From the NCBI RefSeq assembly GCF_003814915.1, contig NZ_RKQK01000001.1:124001-188000 (forward strand): a stretch of 64,000 nucleotides of DNA. The letters run 5' to 3'. The notes below the pieces were generated by a model. That model did no database searches. It was not told the origin of the DNA and saw only the letters and a list, made by a program, of their open reading frames with translations. This stretch comes from Pacificibacter maritimus (GTDB taxonomy: Bacteria; Pseudomonadota; Alphaproteobacteria; Rhodobacterales; Rhodobacteraceae). Both the position numbers and the translations under genes were made by a program. Shown here piece by piece: positions 8,379-16,961 of this stretch (the stretch's first letter is position 1; each line of letters opens with the position of its first letter).

Positions 8379-9092
8379 ATGAACGAACCAGTTGTGCTTA
8401 TCCCCGGATTTATGTCGGATGGGCGGGTTTTCGTAGATCAGATCCCCGCTTTAAGCCGCAATAGATCGGTGCAGGTTGCCCCTTTGTTGGGGGAAACTTT
8501 AGAAGACATAGCGGAATTCGTTTTGGCGCATGCACCGCCTAAATTTGCTGTTGCGGGCCATGATTTGGGTGCGACTGTTGCCACTGAAATCTTGCGCCGC
8601 GCTCCAAGCCGCGTGACCCGTTTGGCGCTGATCTGTGCATCAGCGCAAGGCGAAACACCAACTGCGGCCGCTGCACGAGAACCACGTTTGGTGCGCGCCA
8701 AAGCGGGACGTTTGGGGGAAGTGCTGTTAGAAGAATTGCCCAGCACCACTTTGGCCGAAAGCCCGCACCGCAATGCCATTCGGGATCACTGGATTGATAT
8801 GGCTTTGGAAATAGGCACAGAAGCCTATCTGCGCCAGACCAAGATCATGCAGCGCCGCCCTGATTTTCAAAATGTCCTGCGTCGCGCGCGTTTGCCATGC
8901 ATGGTGATCGGCGGGGCTGCAAACACCTTAGTGCCGCCTCGTCGCCAAGAATTTATGGCCGAACTTATGGCGCGCGCTGACTATGTTTTGCTGCACGGGG
9001 CAGGGCATCTACCAATGCTAGAGGCGCCAAACGCCTTGACGAAGGCATTGCTAGATTGGCTCGATATAGAAGCGCCCTTACTGTTGCGTTAA
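8379..9092 (+). CDS. Alpha/beta-hydrolase fold protein with GHDLG elbow
   Basis: A 237-residue alpha/beta hydrolase. It begins with the strand VVLIPGFMSDGR, and the nucleophile elbow reads G60-H-D-L-G, putting Asp62 where esterases have Ser. GAGHLPMLEAP near the C-terminus provides the catalytic His. Asp nucleophiles occur in haloalkane and fluoroacetate dehalogenases and in epoxide hydrolases, but the rest of the sequence resembles ordinary esterase-like members, so the activity is open. I place the start at 8379 because the fold begins there and AAGGCG lies upstream; the frame extends to a GTG at 8325. It converges on phaZ. Confidence 0.8.
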   Translation: MNEPVVLIPGFMSDGRVFVDQIPALSRNRSVQVAPLLGETLEDIAEFVLAHAPPKFAVAGHDLGATVATEILRRAPSRVTRLALICASAQGETPTAAAAREPRLVRAKAGRLGEVLLEELPSTTLAESPHRNAIRDHWIDMALEIGTEAYLRQTKIMQRRPDFQNVLRRARLPCMVIGGAANTLVPPRRQEFMAELMARADYVLLHGAGHLPMLEAPNALTKALLDWLDIEAPLLLR

Positions 9093-9125
9093 ACACCAAG
9101 GGCCATCGAGACCGTGAAGATTGCG

Positions 9126-10358
9126 TCAGCCCGCGTTTTCGTCGATGAAATCTAACACCAGCGGGCGAATGTTATTGCGCCAGCTTTTACCTGCAAAGAT
9201 GCCGTAGTGGCCCGCACCAGGCTCAAGGTGAAAAGCCTTTTTGCTGTCAGGCAGTCCAGTGCATAAATCAAGCGCAGCAACACATTGGCCGGGGGCGGAA
9301 ATATCGTCTTTTTCGCCTTCAACCGCTTTTACGGCGACATTGGTGATTTGGCCGATGTCGACTTTTTTGCCTGCGACCACGAATTCATTCTTCGCGATTT
9401 CCAAGCCTTTAAAGATGCGGTCTACGGTCGATAGATAGAATTCAGCAGTCATGTCCATCACTGCCAGATATTCATCATAGAACTTATTGTGGCGGTCATG
9501 GTCGCTCGCCTCACCTTTGGCCGCGCGATTGATCTGATCGCTGAATGCTGTGGCATGGGTTTCGGCGTTCATCGAAATAAAAGACGAAAGCTGCAAAAGT
9601 CCCGGATAGACTTTGCGACCAACGCCTTTGTATTTAAAACCAACGCGTTGGATCATGCTGTGTTCAAGCTGGCCCATGGTGACGCTCCGCCCAAAGTCGG
9701 TCACATCCGTGGGCGCAGCGTCTGGATTGATCGGTCCGCCGATCAAGGTGAGTGATCTAGGCTGCGCTTTGGGATCGTCTTGCGCCAAATAGGCCGTGGC
9801 AGCTAATGTCAAAGGTGCGGGCTGGCAGACGGCAATGACGTGAATGTCTGGCCCTAAATGTTTCATAAATTCAACAAGGTATAATGTGTAATCTTCCACA
9901 TCAAACTTGCCTTCGGACACGGGGATGTCACGCGCATTGTGCCAATCGGTGATATACAGTTCACAATCGGGTAGCAGCGAGATCACGGTTGAACGCAACA
10001 AGGTCGCGTAATGGCCAGACATGGGCGCGACCAATAAGACTTTGCGCGGCATTTCCTCACGTCCTTGTACCTTGAAATGCACCAGATCGCCGAAAGCCTT
10101 GTTCACTTCGATATCGATATCGACCAAATGATCGCGGCCATCTTCACCGACAACTGTGGTGATGCCCCAGTCAGGTTTTGTCGCCATGCGAGAAAAGGAC
10201 CGTTCTGTGACTTCTCCCCATGCTGCCAGCCATTGCAGGGCAGGGTTTGGCATCAAAGCGGCCGCAGGATAGGCACCCATAGCTTGTGCAGACGCCCCCA
10301 ACCATTGGTTGGTGGTGCGGAGGGTTTCCATCAAATCGTAGCTCGCCATTAACCGCAT
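9126..10358 (-). CDS. phaZ: Intracellular polyhydroxybutyrate depolymerase
   Basis: A 410-residue intracellular PHB depolymerase of the Ralstonia PhaZ1 type. The nucleophile is the cysteine of AVCQP (Cys178), as in that family, followed by SLTLIGGPINP and a C-terminal LEPGAGHYGIFAGKSWR segment carrying the active His. It mobilises stored polymer to 3-hydroxybutyrate units at the granule surface. It lacks a signal peptide, as expected. The start at 10358 follows GGAGACC; a second ATG three codons on is possible. It is divergent from phaC, so storage and breakdown are controlled from a shared intergenic region. Confidence 0.95.
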   Translation of the reverse strand: MRLMASYDLMETLRTTNQWLGASAQAMGAYPAAALMPNPALQWLAAWGEVTERSFSRMATKPDWGITTVVGEDGRDHLVDIDIEVNKAFGDLVHFKVQGREEMPRKVLLVAPMSGHYATLLRSTVISLLPDCELYITDWHNARDIPVSEGKFDVEDYTLYLVEFMKHLGPDIHVIAVCQPAPLTLAATAYLAQDDPKAQPRSLTLIGGPINPDAAPTDVTDFGRSVTMGQLEHSMIQRVGFKYKGVGRKVYPGLLQLSSFISMNAETHATAFSDQINRAAKGEASDHDRHNKFYDEYLAVMDMTAEFYLSTVDRIFKGLEIAKNEFVVAGKKVDIGQITNVAVKAVEGEKDDISAPGQCVAALDLCTGLPDSKKAFHLEPGAGHYGIFAGKSWRNNIRPLVLDFIDENAG

Positions 10359-10476
10359 CTTGGTCTCCGTTCTGCCGAAATCTTCGGCCTATCTCGCGCT
10401 TGCCACTTGGAAACGCTGCGCCTTCGTGCTCTCTTTAAGGAGTGTATAGGCAATTCGTTTGTATGATATATTAAAT

Positions 10477-10490
10477 TGCTGCAGGTGCAT
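10477..10490 (+). promoter_or_regulatory. Possible degenerate PhaR box upstream of phaC
   Basis: TGCTGCAGGTGCAT has one CTGC half-site followed four bases later by GCA. It resembles the CTGC-N3-GCAG sites before phaP but with altered spacing. It lies 25 bases before the phaC start in an AT-rich stretch. Weak on its own. Confidence 0.3.
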
Positions 10491-10514
10491 AATAATTTAA
10501 GCGAGGGCGACCAG

Positions 10515-12311
10515 ATGACAACCCATGACGATGCTGGAAATGATGCAAAGGGCCGTGATTTGGATGTTATGACGGCCAATATCGCCAAAATCGAGGCTCT
10601 GTCGAACCGTTTGATTGCCGCGATGGCCCGCAAAAAACCTATACCCGTCGCGCTGCAAGGGCCAAGTCAGGATCTTTTCGCCAAGGCGTCATCGGCCTAT
10701 GTGGCGGAAATGATCAACAATCCCGCGAAGATCATTGAACATCAGATCGGATATTGGGGTAAAACCATGACCCATCTGGCTGAGGCACAGACAAAGCTGG
10801 CCAAGGGCGATTACACGCCAGCGCCAGATGATGGTCCAAAGGATCGCAGATTTTCCAATCCTTTATGGGACACGCATCCCTACTTTAATTTCGTTAAACA
10901 ACAGTATTTGTCCAATGCGCAGGCCATGACACAGGCCGTGCAGGATATCGAAGGGCTGAACGCGACCGACCGCAAGCGTATGGATTATTTTGCCAAACAG
11001 ATCGTCGATATGCTGGCCCCAACCAATTTTCTGGCCACCAACCCTGACGCCTTGGAACAAGCTGTGGCGACCAATGGCGATAGTTTGGTGGCGGGGCTGG
11101 AAAACCTTGTGCGCGATGTGGAAAACAACGACGGTGAAGTTGTGGTGAGCTTGGCGGACACAGAGGCCTTTGAGGTCGGGCGCAATCTTGGCACAACCAA
11201 GGGGTCAGTTGTGTTTCGCAATCGCATGTTCGAATTGATCCAATATGCGCCCACGACTGAGCAGGTCCATGAAACGCCCCTGTTGATCTTTCCCCCATGG
11301 ATAAACAAGTTTTATATCCTTGATATGAAAGAGAAAAACTCTCTGATCAAATGGGTTGTCGATCAGGGCTATACCCTGTTTGTAGTCTCTTGGGTGAACC
11401 CCGATGAAAGCTATGCACAGGTGGGGATGGACACCTATATCGACGAAGGTTTCCTGACCGCTATAGATCAAGTCAAACAGATTACGCACAGCGATCAGAT
11501 CAACGTCACGGGCTATTGTATCGCGGGAACGACCCTTTCAATTGCCTTAGGACTGATGGCGCAGCGCAAGGATACATCTGTGAGATCCGCCACCTTTTTT
11601 ACAACCTTGACCGATTTTTCAGATCAAGGCGAGGTAGGCGTCTTTTTGGATGACGATTTTGTCGATGGGATCGAAGCAGAGGCCACACGTGCGGGCATCA
11701 TGCGATCCTTTTACATGTCGCGCACCTTTTCATACCTGCGTGCCAATGATTTGATCTATCAGCCTGCCATTCGATCCTACATGTTGGGCGAGGCGCCGCC
11801 TGCCTTTGACCTGCTGTACTGGAACGGCGATAGCACCAATTTGCCTGCAAAAATGGCTGTCGAATATTTACGAAACCTCTGCCAAGGTGATCTTTTGGCC
11901 ACCACTGGATTTCCTGTTCTCGATCACACTGTACAACTGTCAGATGTTTCTGTGCCTGTTTGCGCTATTGGCTGCGAGACAGATCATATTGCCGCTTGGA
12001 CCAGTTCTTACGCGGGTGTGCAGAAAATGGGATCGCCCGATAAAACCTTTATCCTCTCTGAGTCAGGACATATCGCAGGCATCGTAAATCCGCCCAGCAA
12101 GCTGAAATACGGCCATTATCTGAATGCCGATATGTCCTTGCCCGCTGAGGCTTGGAAGAAAGGCGCTGACTTTACCAAAGGCAGTTGGTGGCCCACTTGG
12201 GACGCATGGCTCAAACCGCAGTCAGGCCCATTGATTCCTGCGCGTCGCATTGGCGATTCTGGCGCTTCGGTTTTAGGTGACGCGCCTGGAACCTATGTGA
12301 AAGGCGGCTAA
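10515..12311 (+). CDS. phaC: Class I poly(3-hydroxyalkanoate) synthase
   Basis: A 598-residue class I PHA synthase that polymerises (R)-3-hydroxybutyryl-CoA at the granule. The lipase-like box reads G-Y-C-I-A-G with the catalytic Cys at about residue 335; many class I enzymes have Gly at the fifth position. Other landmarks are LLIFPPWINKFYILD, SWVNPD, and GHIAGIVNPPS carrying the catalytic His. The ATG at 10515 follows GCGAGGGCGACC and removes a 13-residue extension from the longest frame. Length and order agree with Rhodobacter and Paracoccus enzymes. It is divergent from phaZ and upstream of phaP and phaR. Confidence 0.97.
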   Translation: MTTHDDAGNDAKGRDLDVMTANIAKIEALSNRLIAAMARKKPIPVALQGPSQDLFAKASSAYVAEMINNPAKIIEHQIGYWGKTMTHLAEAQTKLAKGDYTPAPDDGPKDRRFSNPLWDTHPYFNFVKQQYLSNAQAMTQAVQDIEGLNATDRKRMDYFAKQIVDMLAPTNFLATNPDALEQAVATNGDSLVAGLENLVRDVENNDGEVVVSLADTEAFEVGRNLGTTKGSVVFRNRMFELIQYAPTTEQVHETPLLIFPPWINKFYILDMKEKNSLIKWVVDQGYTLFVVSWVNPDESYAQVGMDTYIDEGFLTAIDQVKQITHSDQINVTGYCIAGTTLSIALGLMAQRKDTSVRSATFFTTLTDFSDQGEVGVFLDDDFVDGIEAEATRAGIMRSFYMSRTFSYLRANDLIYQPAIRSYMLGEAPPAFDLLYWNGDSTNLPAKMAVEYLRNLCQGDLLATTGFPVLDHTVQLSDVSVPVCAIGCETDHIAAWTSSYAGVQKMGSPDKTFILSESGHIAGIVNPPSKLKYGHYLNADMSLPAEAWKKGADFTKGSWWPTWDAWLKPQSGPLIPARRIGDSGASVLGDAPGTYVKGG

Positions 12312-12343
12312 GGCTTTGCTAAGCTTGAGTTTTGGCAATCAAA

Positions 12344-12402
12344 TGCTGCAATGCAGAAACTTCACTTGAAATGCTGCACTGCAGCACGTATATTGTTGCT
12401 GC
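12344..12402 (+). promoter_or_regulatory. PhaR operator pair upstream of phaP
   Basis: Two CTGC-N3-GCAG sites lie 28 bases apart: CTGCAATGCAG (12346-12356) and CTGCACTGCAG within the perfect 15-base palindrome TGCTGCACTGCAGCA (12372-12386). A further TTGCTGC half-site follows at 12396-12402. This TGC-rich pattern is the one recognised by PhaR in Paracoccus denitrificans, which represses the phasin gene until PHB granules titrate it. The phaR gene lies just downstream. Confidence 0.8.
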
Positions 12403-12473
12403 GATACAAGCGGATCTGTTTGAGAATTCCCTCAGACGCCTCCGCACAGAACATAAGTTCAGGAGATTACACC

Positions 12474-12923
12474 ATGGCCGCGAATGACGATTTTACAAAA
12501 ATGATGAAAGACATGATGGGCGCGTTCCCAGTCGACATGACTGCATTTCAAGACGGTTTTAAAACCAATGCTTCACTTGGCGATAAAATGTCCAAGGTTG
12601 CTATTTCTGCAGCGGAGAAATCTTCCGAGATTTCAGCCAAATGGACAAAAGAAACTTTGGCAAAAGTGTCTGATATAACAGCCGTCAAAGACGAACCAAC
12701 AGATTACACCAAAGCTTTGACAGATTTCGCTTCTGCGCAGGCTGAATTTGCTGCCGAAAACATGGCCGCTTTCGCAGAAGTTGCGAAAACAGTGCAAATG
12801 GAAACAGTCGAACTGATGCTTGCCGCGGGCAAAGACATGAGCGAAGACGTGACCGCAGCTGCCAAAAAAGCGACTGAAGAAGTAACCAAAGCGACGAAAA
12901 AAGCGACAGCGACAGCGAAATAA
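12474..12923 (+). CDS. phaP: Phasin, PHB granule-associated protein
   Basis: A 149-residue helical, Ala/Lys-rich protein with the phasin layout: short N-terminal hydrophobic segment (MMKDMMGAFPVDM), long amphipathic helices, and a C-terminal Ala-Lys tail (KKATEEVTKATKK). It coats PHB granules and controls their number and size. The ATG at 12474 follows AGGAGATTACACC; the longer frame from 12351 would be translated across the operators. The gene sits between phaC and phaR behind two PhaR-type operators and ends at a strong terminator, so it is probably a single-gene, highly expressed transcript. Confidence 0.92.
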   Translation: MAANDDFTKMMKDMMGAFPVDMTAFQDGFKTNASLGDKMSKVAISAAEKSSEISAKWTKETLAKVSDITAVKDEPTDYTKALTDFASAQAEFAAENMAAFAEVAKTVQMETVELMLAAGKDMSEDVTAAAKKATEEVTKATKKATATAK

Positions 12924-12957
12924 GCTGACGCATCTTTCGCGATCACACGTTTAAAAA

Positions 12958-12988
12958 GCAGGCCCCTTATTTCAGCGGGCCTGCTTTG
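12958..12988 (+). terminator. Rho-independent terminator after phaP
   Basis: GCAGGCCC (12958-12965) pairs with GGGCCTGC (12977-12984), with an 11-base loop and a short TTTG tail. It separates phaP from phaR. Confidence 0.75.
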
Positions 12989-13051
12989 CTATTTCTAGCT
13001 CTCGCTCACGGTTGATTTTCTATTTCCCCGCCTTTTCTTTTGCTTTTCATT

Positions 13052-13059
13052 CTGCGCAG
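13052..13059 (+). promoter_or_regulatory. Possible compact PhaR site before phaR
   Basis: CTGCGCAG is a palindrome of the two PhaR half-sites with no spacer, 41 bases before the phaR start. Autoregulation by PhaR is known in this group, but the missing three-base spacer makes this assignment weak. Confidence 0.25.
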
Positions 13060-13099
13060 GCATAGTCTCTTTAAACGCGAAACTTAGAAAGGCGAGCCC

Positions 13100-13660
13100 A
13101 TGTCAGACAGCAAAAACGAGACGCTTTTGATCAAGCGATATGCGTCGCGCAGGCTCTACAATACCGAAACGTCTGACTATGTAACCCTTGATGATATATC
13201 GGTTTTCATTCGCGAAGGGCGCGATGTGCAAATCATTGACCTCAAGTCGGGCGATGATCTAACCCGTCAATATTTGCTCCAAATCATCGCCGAAAACGAA
13301 AGCAAAGGCGAAAGCGTTTTGCCACTTGATGTCTTAACGGATTTGGTGCGCAGCTACACGACCGAAGTCAATTCTGTGGTGCCGCAATTCTTGGCGCAAA
13401 GCTTTGAAATGCTACGTGGTGGGCCTGCTGGCATGATGGATAACATCGGCGCTGGGATACCCAAGATCCCCGGTATGGAAGCTCTGCAAGCACAACAAGA
13501 AGTGTTTTTAAAAGCGATGACAGGCGGCATGTCTGGCGTTTGGCCACCCCAATCCGCCTCCGCGCCCAAAGATGACGATGCAGCACGTGACAAAGAAGAT
13601 CTGGCAACGATCAAACAACAATTGGCAGAGTTGCAAGAAAAACTATCAAAGATCACCTAG
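13100..13660 (+). CDS. phaR: PHB synthesis repressor PhaR
   Basis: A 186-residue regulator of the PhaR family. The N-terminal half is the conserved PHB/PHA accumulation regulator DNA-binding domain, with IKRYASRRLYNTETSDYVTL at its start and the VQIIDLKSGDDLTR segment after it, followed by the PHB-binding central region (LLQIIAENES). The C-terminal part is variable and ends in a short coiled coil. PhaR represses phaP and binds nascent polymer, which releases the DNA. Potential operators lie upstream of phaP in this window. The start follows GAAAGGCGAGCCC. The gene has its own terminator. Confidence 0.95.
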   Translation: MSDSKNETLLIKRYASRRLYNTETSDYVTLDDISVFIREGRDVQIIDLKSGDDLTRQYLLQIIAENESKGESVLPLDVLTDLVRSYTTEVNSVVPQFLAQSFEMLRGGPAGMMDNIGAGIPKIPGMEALQAQQEVFLKAMTGGMSGVWPPQSASAPKDDDAARDKEDLATIKQQLAELQEKLSKIT

Positions 13661-13684
13661 AGTCTTTGCCAGCCCAAAGACCTG

Positions 13685-13712
13685 AAAAGCCGCAGTGATT
13701 TGCGGCTTTTTC
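13685..13712 (+). terminator. Rho-independent terminator after phaR
   Basis: AGCCGCA (13688-13694) and TGCGGCT (13701-13707) form a perfect stem with a six-base loop followed by TTTTTC, 25 bases after the phaR stop. Confidence 0.85.
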
Positions 13713-13798
13713 TATATTTCCCCCTCACAGCACAGCTAGGGGCTGACAGCCTGCCCATATCGCCCTAGCGTGCAATCAGAGATACAAAGGGTTTCGGA

Positions 13799-14752
13799 AT
13801 GAATGATACTGCCGCACGGCTTAGTCTTTGGGGATTAGAAGTCTTCCTTGCCGCGGCTGACGAAGGCTCCGTTTCGGCAGCTGCCAAACGATTGGGGGCA
13901 TCGCCATCCTCGGTGTCGCAACAATTGTCAAATTTAGAAACGGCCCTTGGAACTGAGGTGCTAAACCGTCGCGAACGCCCGATGACCCTGACACCTGCAG
14001 GGCGTATTTTGCGGCGACGGGCTTTGACGATTGTCAGCGAAGCCTCCCATGCACGATCCGAAATCGCAGGACTTGATCTGTCGCAACTCAGTTCTTTGCG
14101 TCTTGGAATGATTGAAGATTTCGAAGCTTCCGTGACCCCAAGCCTTTTATCGAATATGGCGGGGTCTTTGACGCATACGCGCTTTGAATTGGAAACGGGG
14201 CCGTCACACCGTTTGTTGGATCACTTGGAACACCGTAGCCTAGATGTGATTGTTGCCGCTGAATTTTCTGCTGCGGATTGGATCATCTCGCATCCGCTTT
14301 TGACCGATCCCTTTGTCGCAGTCACGCCCAAAGGGATGGGCGCGTCTTTAGATGACCTACAGGGCGTGGCTTTCATCGAATACACGCGTCGCCATGCGAT
14401 GGGGCGCGAACTTGCCACGCATTTGTCGCACCAAGGGTTTCATCTGTCGCATCGGTTTGAAATGGACAGCTACCGCGCGATGATGGCCATGGTTGCAGGC
14501 GGTGTAGGCTGGACGATCTTGACAGCTCTTGGCGCGCAACATGCTGGGCGCTACGCCAATGAAATCGAAGTCCACCCTCTGCCTTTCGCGCCGATGTCGC
14601 GGGGTATTTCGGTCTCGGTACGCAAAGACGGGATGGAAGATATGGCCGCTGAAATAGCGGGGCAATTGCGGCCTTTGATCAATGCACAATTGGTCCAGCC
14701 CGTTATAGAGGCTTGCCCGTGGCTTGATGGACAATTGAAACTTTTAGCGTAA
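13799..14752 (+). CDS. LysR-family transcriptional regulator
   Basis: A 317-residue LysR-type regulator. Residues about 8-68 form the winged helix-turn-helix (LEVFLAAADEGSVSAAAKRL, then ASPSSVSQQLSNLE and NRRERPMTLTPAG); the remainder is a periplasmic-binding-like effector domain starting near LRLGMIEDFEASV. The ligand is not predictable. It converges on an aminotransferase gene, so the usual divergent LysR-target arrangement is missing on that side. The upstream side is the pha cluster behind a terminator. It may therefore regulate a distant target or itself. Confidence 0.9.
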   Translation: MNDTAARLSLWGLEVFLAAADEGSVSAAAKRLGASPSSVSQQLSNLETALGTEVLNRRERPMTLTPAGRILRRRALTIVSEASHARSEIAGLDLSQLSSLRLGMIEDFEASVTPSLLSNMAGSLTHTRFELETGPSHRLLDHLEHRSLDVIVAAEFSAADWIISHPLLTDPFVAVTPKGMGASLDDLQGVAFIEYTRRHAMGRELATHLSHQGFHLSHRFEMDSYRAMMAMVAGGVGWTILTALGAQHAGRYANEIEVHPLPFAPMSRGISVSVRKDGMEDMAAEIAGQLRPLINAQLVQPVIEACPWLDGQLKLLA

Positions 14753-14803
14753 AACGCCGCGCAGTTGATCCGCACGACGTTCGATTTGTGCAATTTTTAC
14801 AGA

Positions 14804-16021
14804 CTACTCGGCAGCTTGAGCCAATGATTTCGCCGCCGCTGCGGCTTCGATCAAAGCGTTTGAAATATAGTCTAGATCGTTTTGCTTTAAGCGCGCAGGC
14901 AAGCGGGTGTCACAGGCCTTTGACAGCATTTCACGTGTTTTGGGCAAATCAGGTGTTTCGCCCAAGAATTTCCAATTCCAAAAGGCGCGCGCATTGTCGG
15001 TGGACAGGCCAAACACCTGTACAGAAACACCTCGATCTTTTGCTGCGGCTTGGAAAGCAAGCGCTTCATTGCGGCTGAAATCCACCAAGTTAAACTGCAA
15101 GCTATCAGGGGCACGCAGTTCTTTTTCCAACTTGTCGGGGACTGTCAAAAAAGGCGTAGCCTCTAGTTTTGCGGCCACATAATCATGATTGGCACGGCCA
15201 TCGCGCACGCGGCGGGGCACTTCGCCCAATTGCGGACGCACGACGGTTGCAGACAGATTGGACAGACGTTGGTTGTACAGCGGCAATTGATTTTGCCAAC
15301 GATCAAAGGCCGCATCAAGTTCGGCACTTGGGTTGTCTGTGTGTTTCTTCCAATTGTGCTCATAGGCGCCAGACATGATCACCGCGCGGGCGATGATGTT
15401 TTCATCGTCGGTCACCAAAATCCCGCCCTCGCCTGCGTTCAAAAGCTTGTAGGATTGGAATGAAAAACAACCGATTTTGCCGATGGTGCCGATATTTTTC
15501 CCGTCCCATACAGTGCCCAAAGAATGTGCGGCATCTTCGATCAAGGGGGTGTTATGGGCCGCGCAGAGTTCCACAATGGCATCCATATCTGACGTGTGGC
15601 CCCGCATGTGTGAAATCAAAACAGCGCCAATATCATCGGTGAGCTTGGCTTTGAAATCATCCATATCAATGCGGTAATTATCGCCACATTCGACCAAAAC
15701 GGGCACACATTCCGCATGCACAACCGAAGAGGGCACAGCTGCGAATGTGAAAGCGGGGATCAGCACTTTCGTATCGCGCGGCAGGTCGAGTGCTTTGAGT
15801 GACAAGAATAAAGCGGCGGAGCATGACGAGACTGCCAGCGCATATTTTGACCCGAGCATCTGGGCAAATTCGCGTTCCAATAGGGTGACTGGCGCGTTTT
15901 CGGCAGCTGTATAGCGGAACAAATCGCCTGTGTTGAGCAGATTTTCGATCTGGGCGCGGGCGCTTTCAGGGATCGGTTCTGCATCGTATACATTTGGTCC
16001 AGAAGTCATGACTTTCACCAT
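14804..16021 (-). CDS. DegT/DnrJ/EryC1/StrS-family aminotransferase
   Basis: A 405-residue PLP-dependent fold-type I enzyme of the DegT (sugar aminotransferase) family. Asp163 in IEDAAHSLG pairs with the cofactor ring and Lys192 in FSFQSYKLLNAGEGG forms the Schiff base, so it should be catalytic. Family members usually aminate nucleotide-linked keto-sugars for surface polysaccharides or antibiotics, but no sugar dehydratase, glycosyltransferase or other polysaccharide gene is nearby. The first ATG (16021) lacks a clear ribosome site; the ATG at 16009 follows GGTGAAAG and may be the true start. The amino acceptor remains unknown. Confidence 0.85.
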   Translation of the reverse strand: MVKVMTSGPNVYDAEPIPESARAQIENLLNTGDLFRYTAAENAPVTLLEREFAQMLGSKYALAVSSCSAALFLSLKALDLPRDTKVLIPAFTFAAVPSSVVHAECVPVLVECGDNYRIDMDDFKAKLTDDIGAVLISHMRGHTSDMDAIVELCAAHNTPLIEDAAHSLGTVWDGKNIGTIGKIGCFSFQSYKLLNAGEGGILVTDDENIIARAVIMSGAYEHNWKKHTDNPSAELDAAFDRWQNQLPLYNQRLSNLSATVVRPQLGEVPRRVRDGRANHDYVAAKLEATPFLTVPDKLEKELRAPDSLQFNLVDFSRNEALAFQAAAKDRGVSVQVFGLSTDNARAFWNWKFLGETPDLPKTREMLSKACDTRLPARLKQNDLDYISNALIEAAAAAKSLAQAAE

Positions 16022-16133
16022 TCTTAAATTCTCTTTTCGGATTTACTGTATGAGTTCCGCAAATAAAAAGATATAGCTGTGGTCGCCCGCAGGCGGGTTT
16101 TTGCAAAAAATTCACATTCAAAGAAAACCGCGA

Positions 16134-16961
16134 TTAGCGGATGATTTGCGGCCTAAAACGCAGCTTTTGACGCTTTTCTTGCGGCAAATGACGGTTCAAG
16201 CGTTTATTGACAGCGCCGAACAGCAGGATCACGATCAAGATCAACAGCACGAAATACCCCGCAACAATCGGGTAGGGCACGAAAGGATTAAAGGTCTTTT
16301 CTGCAAAATAGGACGCATAATACAAAGCATCGCCCTTTTGTTGCCAAGCGGGAAAGCCCGAGAAAAACACGATCGCAGTGGCGTGAAACAAAAAGATAGC
16401 TTCATTGGTATAAGCGGGCCAAGCGAGGCGCAGCATTGTCGGCCAGGTGATGCGTTTAAACCGCAGCCATCCGATCAGACCATATGCATCTGCCGCCTCA
16501 ATATCACCTTTGGGGACTGAGCGCAGCGCACCGTAAAAGATTTCAGCGGTATAAGCGGATGTGTTGAAAAACAGCACAATCAATGCGCCCGCCCAAGCCC
16601 GCGTAAGATTGCCAGTTTCCAAAGTGATCCCGAAAATATCGATCCCCGCTTTGGGCAATTGTACAAAAAGTTCATAAGCCAAAAAGAATTGAATAAATAA
16701 AGGCGAGCCGCGAAATATAAAGATGAACCAATCCGCAGGTTTGCGCAGCCAAGGGGATGATGCGTTTTTCATCACCGCCAAAAGCGTGGCAAAGCCAAAA
16801 CCAAGCGCGAGGGCAAGCACACCAAAATAGATGTTCCACAACATACCAGAACCGATCAAAGTCACCTGCTCACATAGGGTAATATCGGTTTTGGGCAGCA
16901 AACGCGGACCTTGGCCGATTGACCGAAGCGCATAATCTGAAATGGTTTGCAGGCAGCTCAT
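16134..16961 (-). CDS. Polar amino-acid ABC transporter permease (HisM-like)
   Basis: A 275-residue inner-membrane permease with about five to six helices and the binding-protein-dependent transport signature EAADAYGLIGWLRFKRI (the EAA loop that docks on the ATPase). It resembles the HisM/ArtM side of basic amino-acid importers. An ATGA overlap with the upstream permease gene couples their translation and implies a heterodimeric channel. It is the last gene of the operon ATPase, binding protein, permease, permease. A clear terminator is not visible in the 112-base gap before the aminotransferase gene. Confidence 0.88.
   Translation of the reverse strand: MSCLQTISDYALRSIGQGPRLLPKTDITLCEQVTLIGSGMLWNIYFGVLALALGFGFATLLAVMKNASSPWLRKPADWFIFIFRGSPLFIQFFLAYELFVQLPKAGIDIFGITLETGNLTRAWAGALIVLFFNTSAYTAEIFYGALRSVPKGDIEAADAYGLIGWLRFKRITWPTMLRLAWPAYTNEAIFLFHATAIVFFSGFPAWQQKGDALYYASYFAEKTFNPFVPYPIVAGYFVLLILIVILLFGAVNKRLNRHLPQEKRQKLRFRPQIIR

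Noticed and set aside
16085-16110. Small GC hairpin CCCG-CAGG-CGGG followed by TTTTT in the gap before the HisM-like gene end
   Set aside because: The stem is only four pairs and its T tract points away from the genes that would need it.
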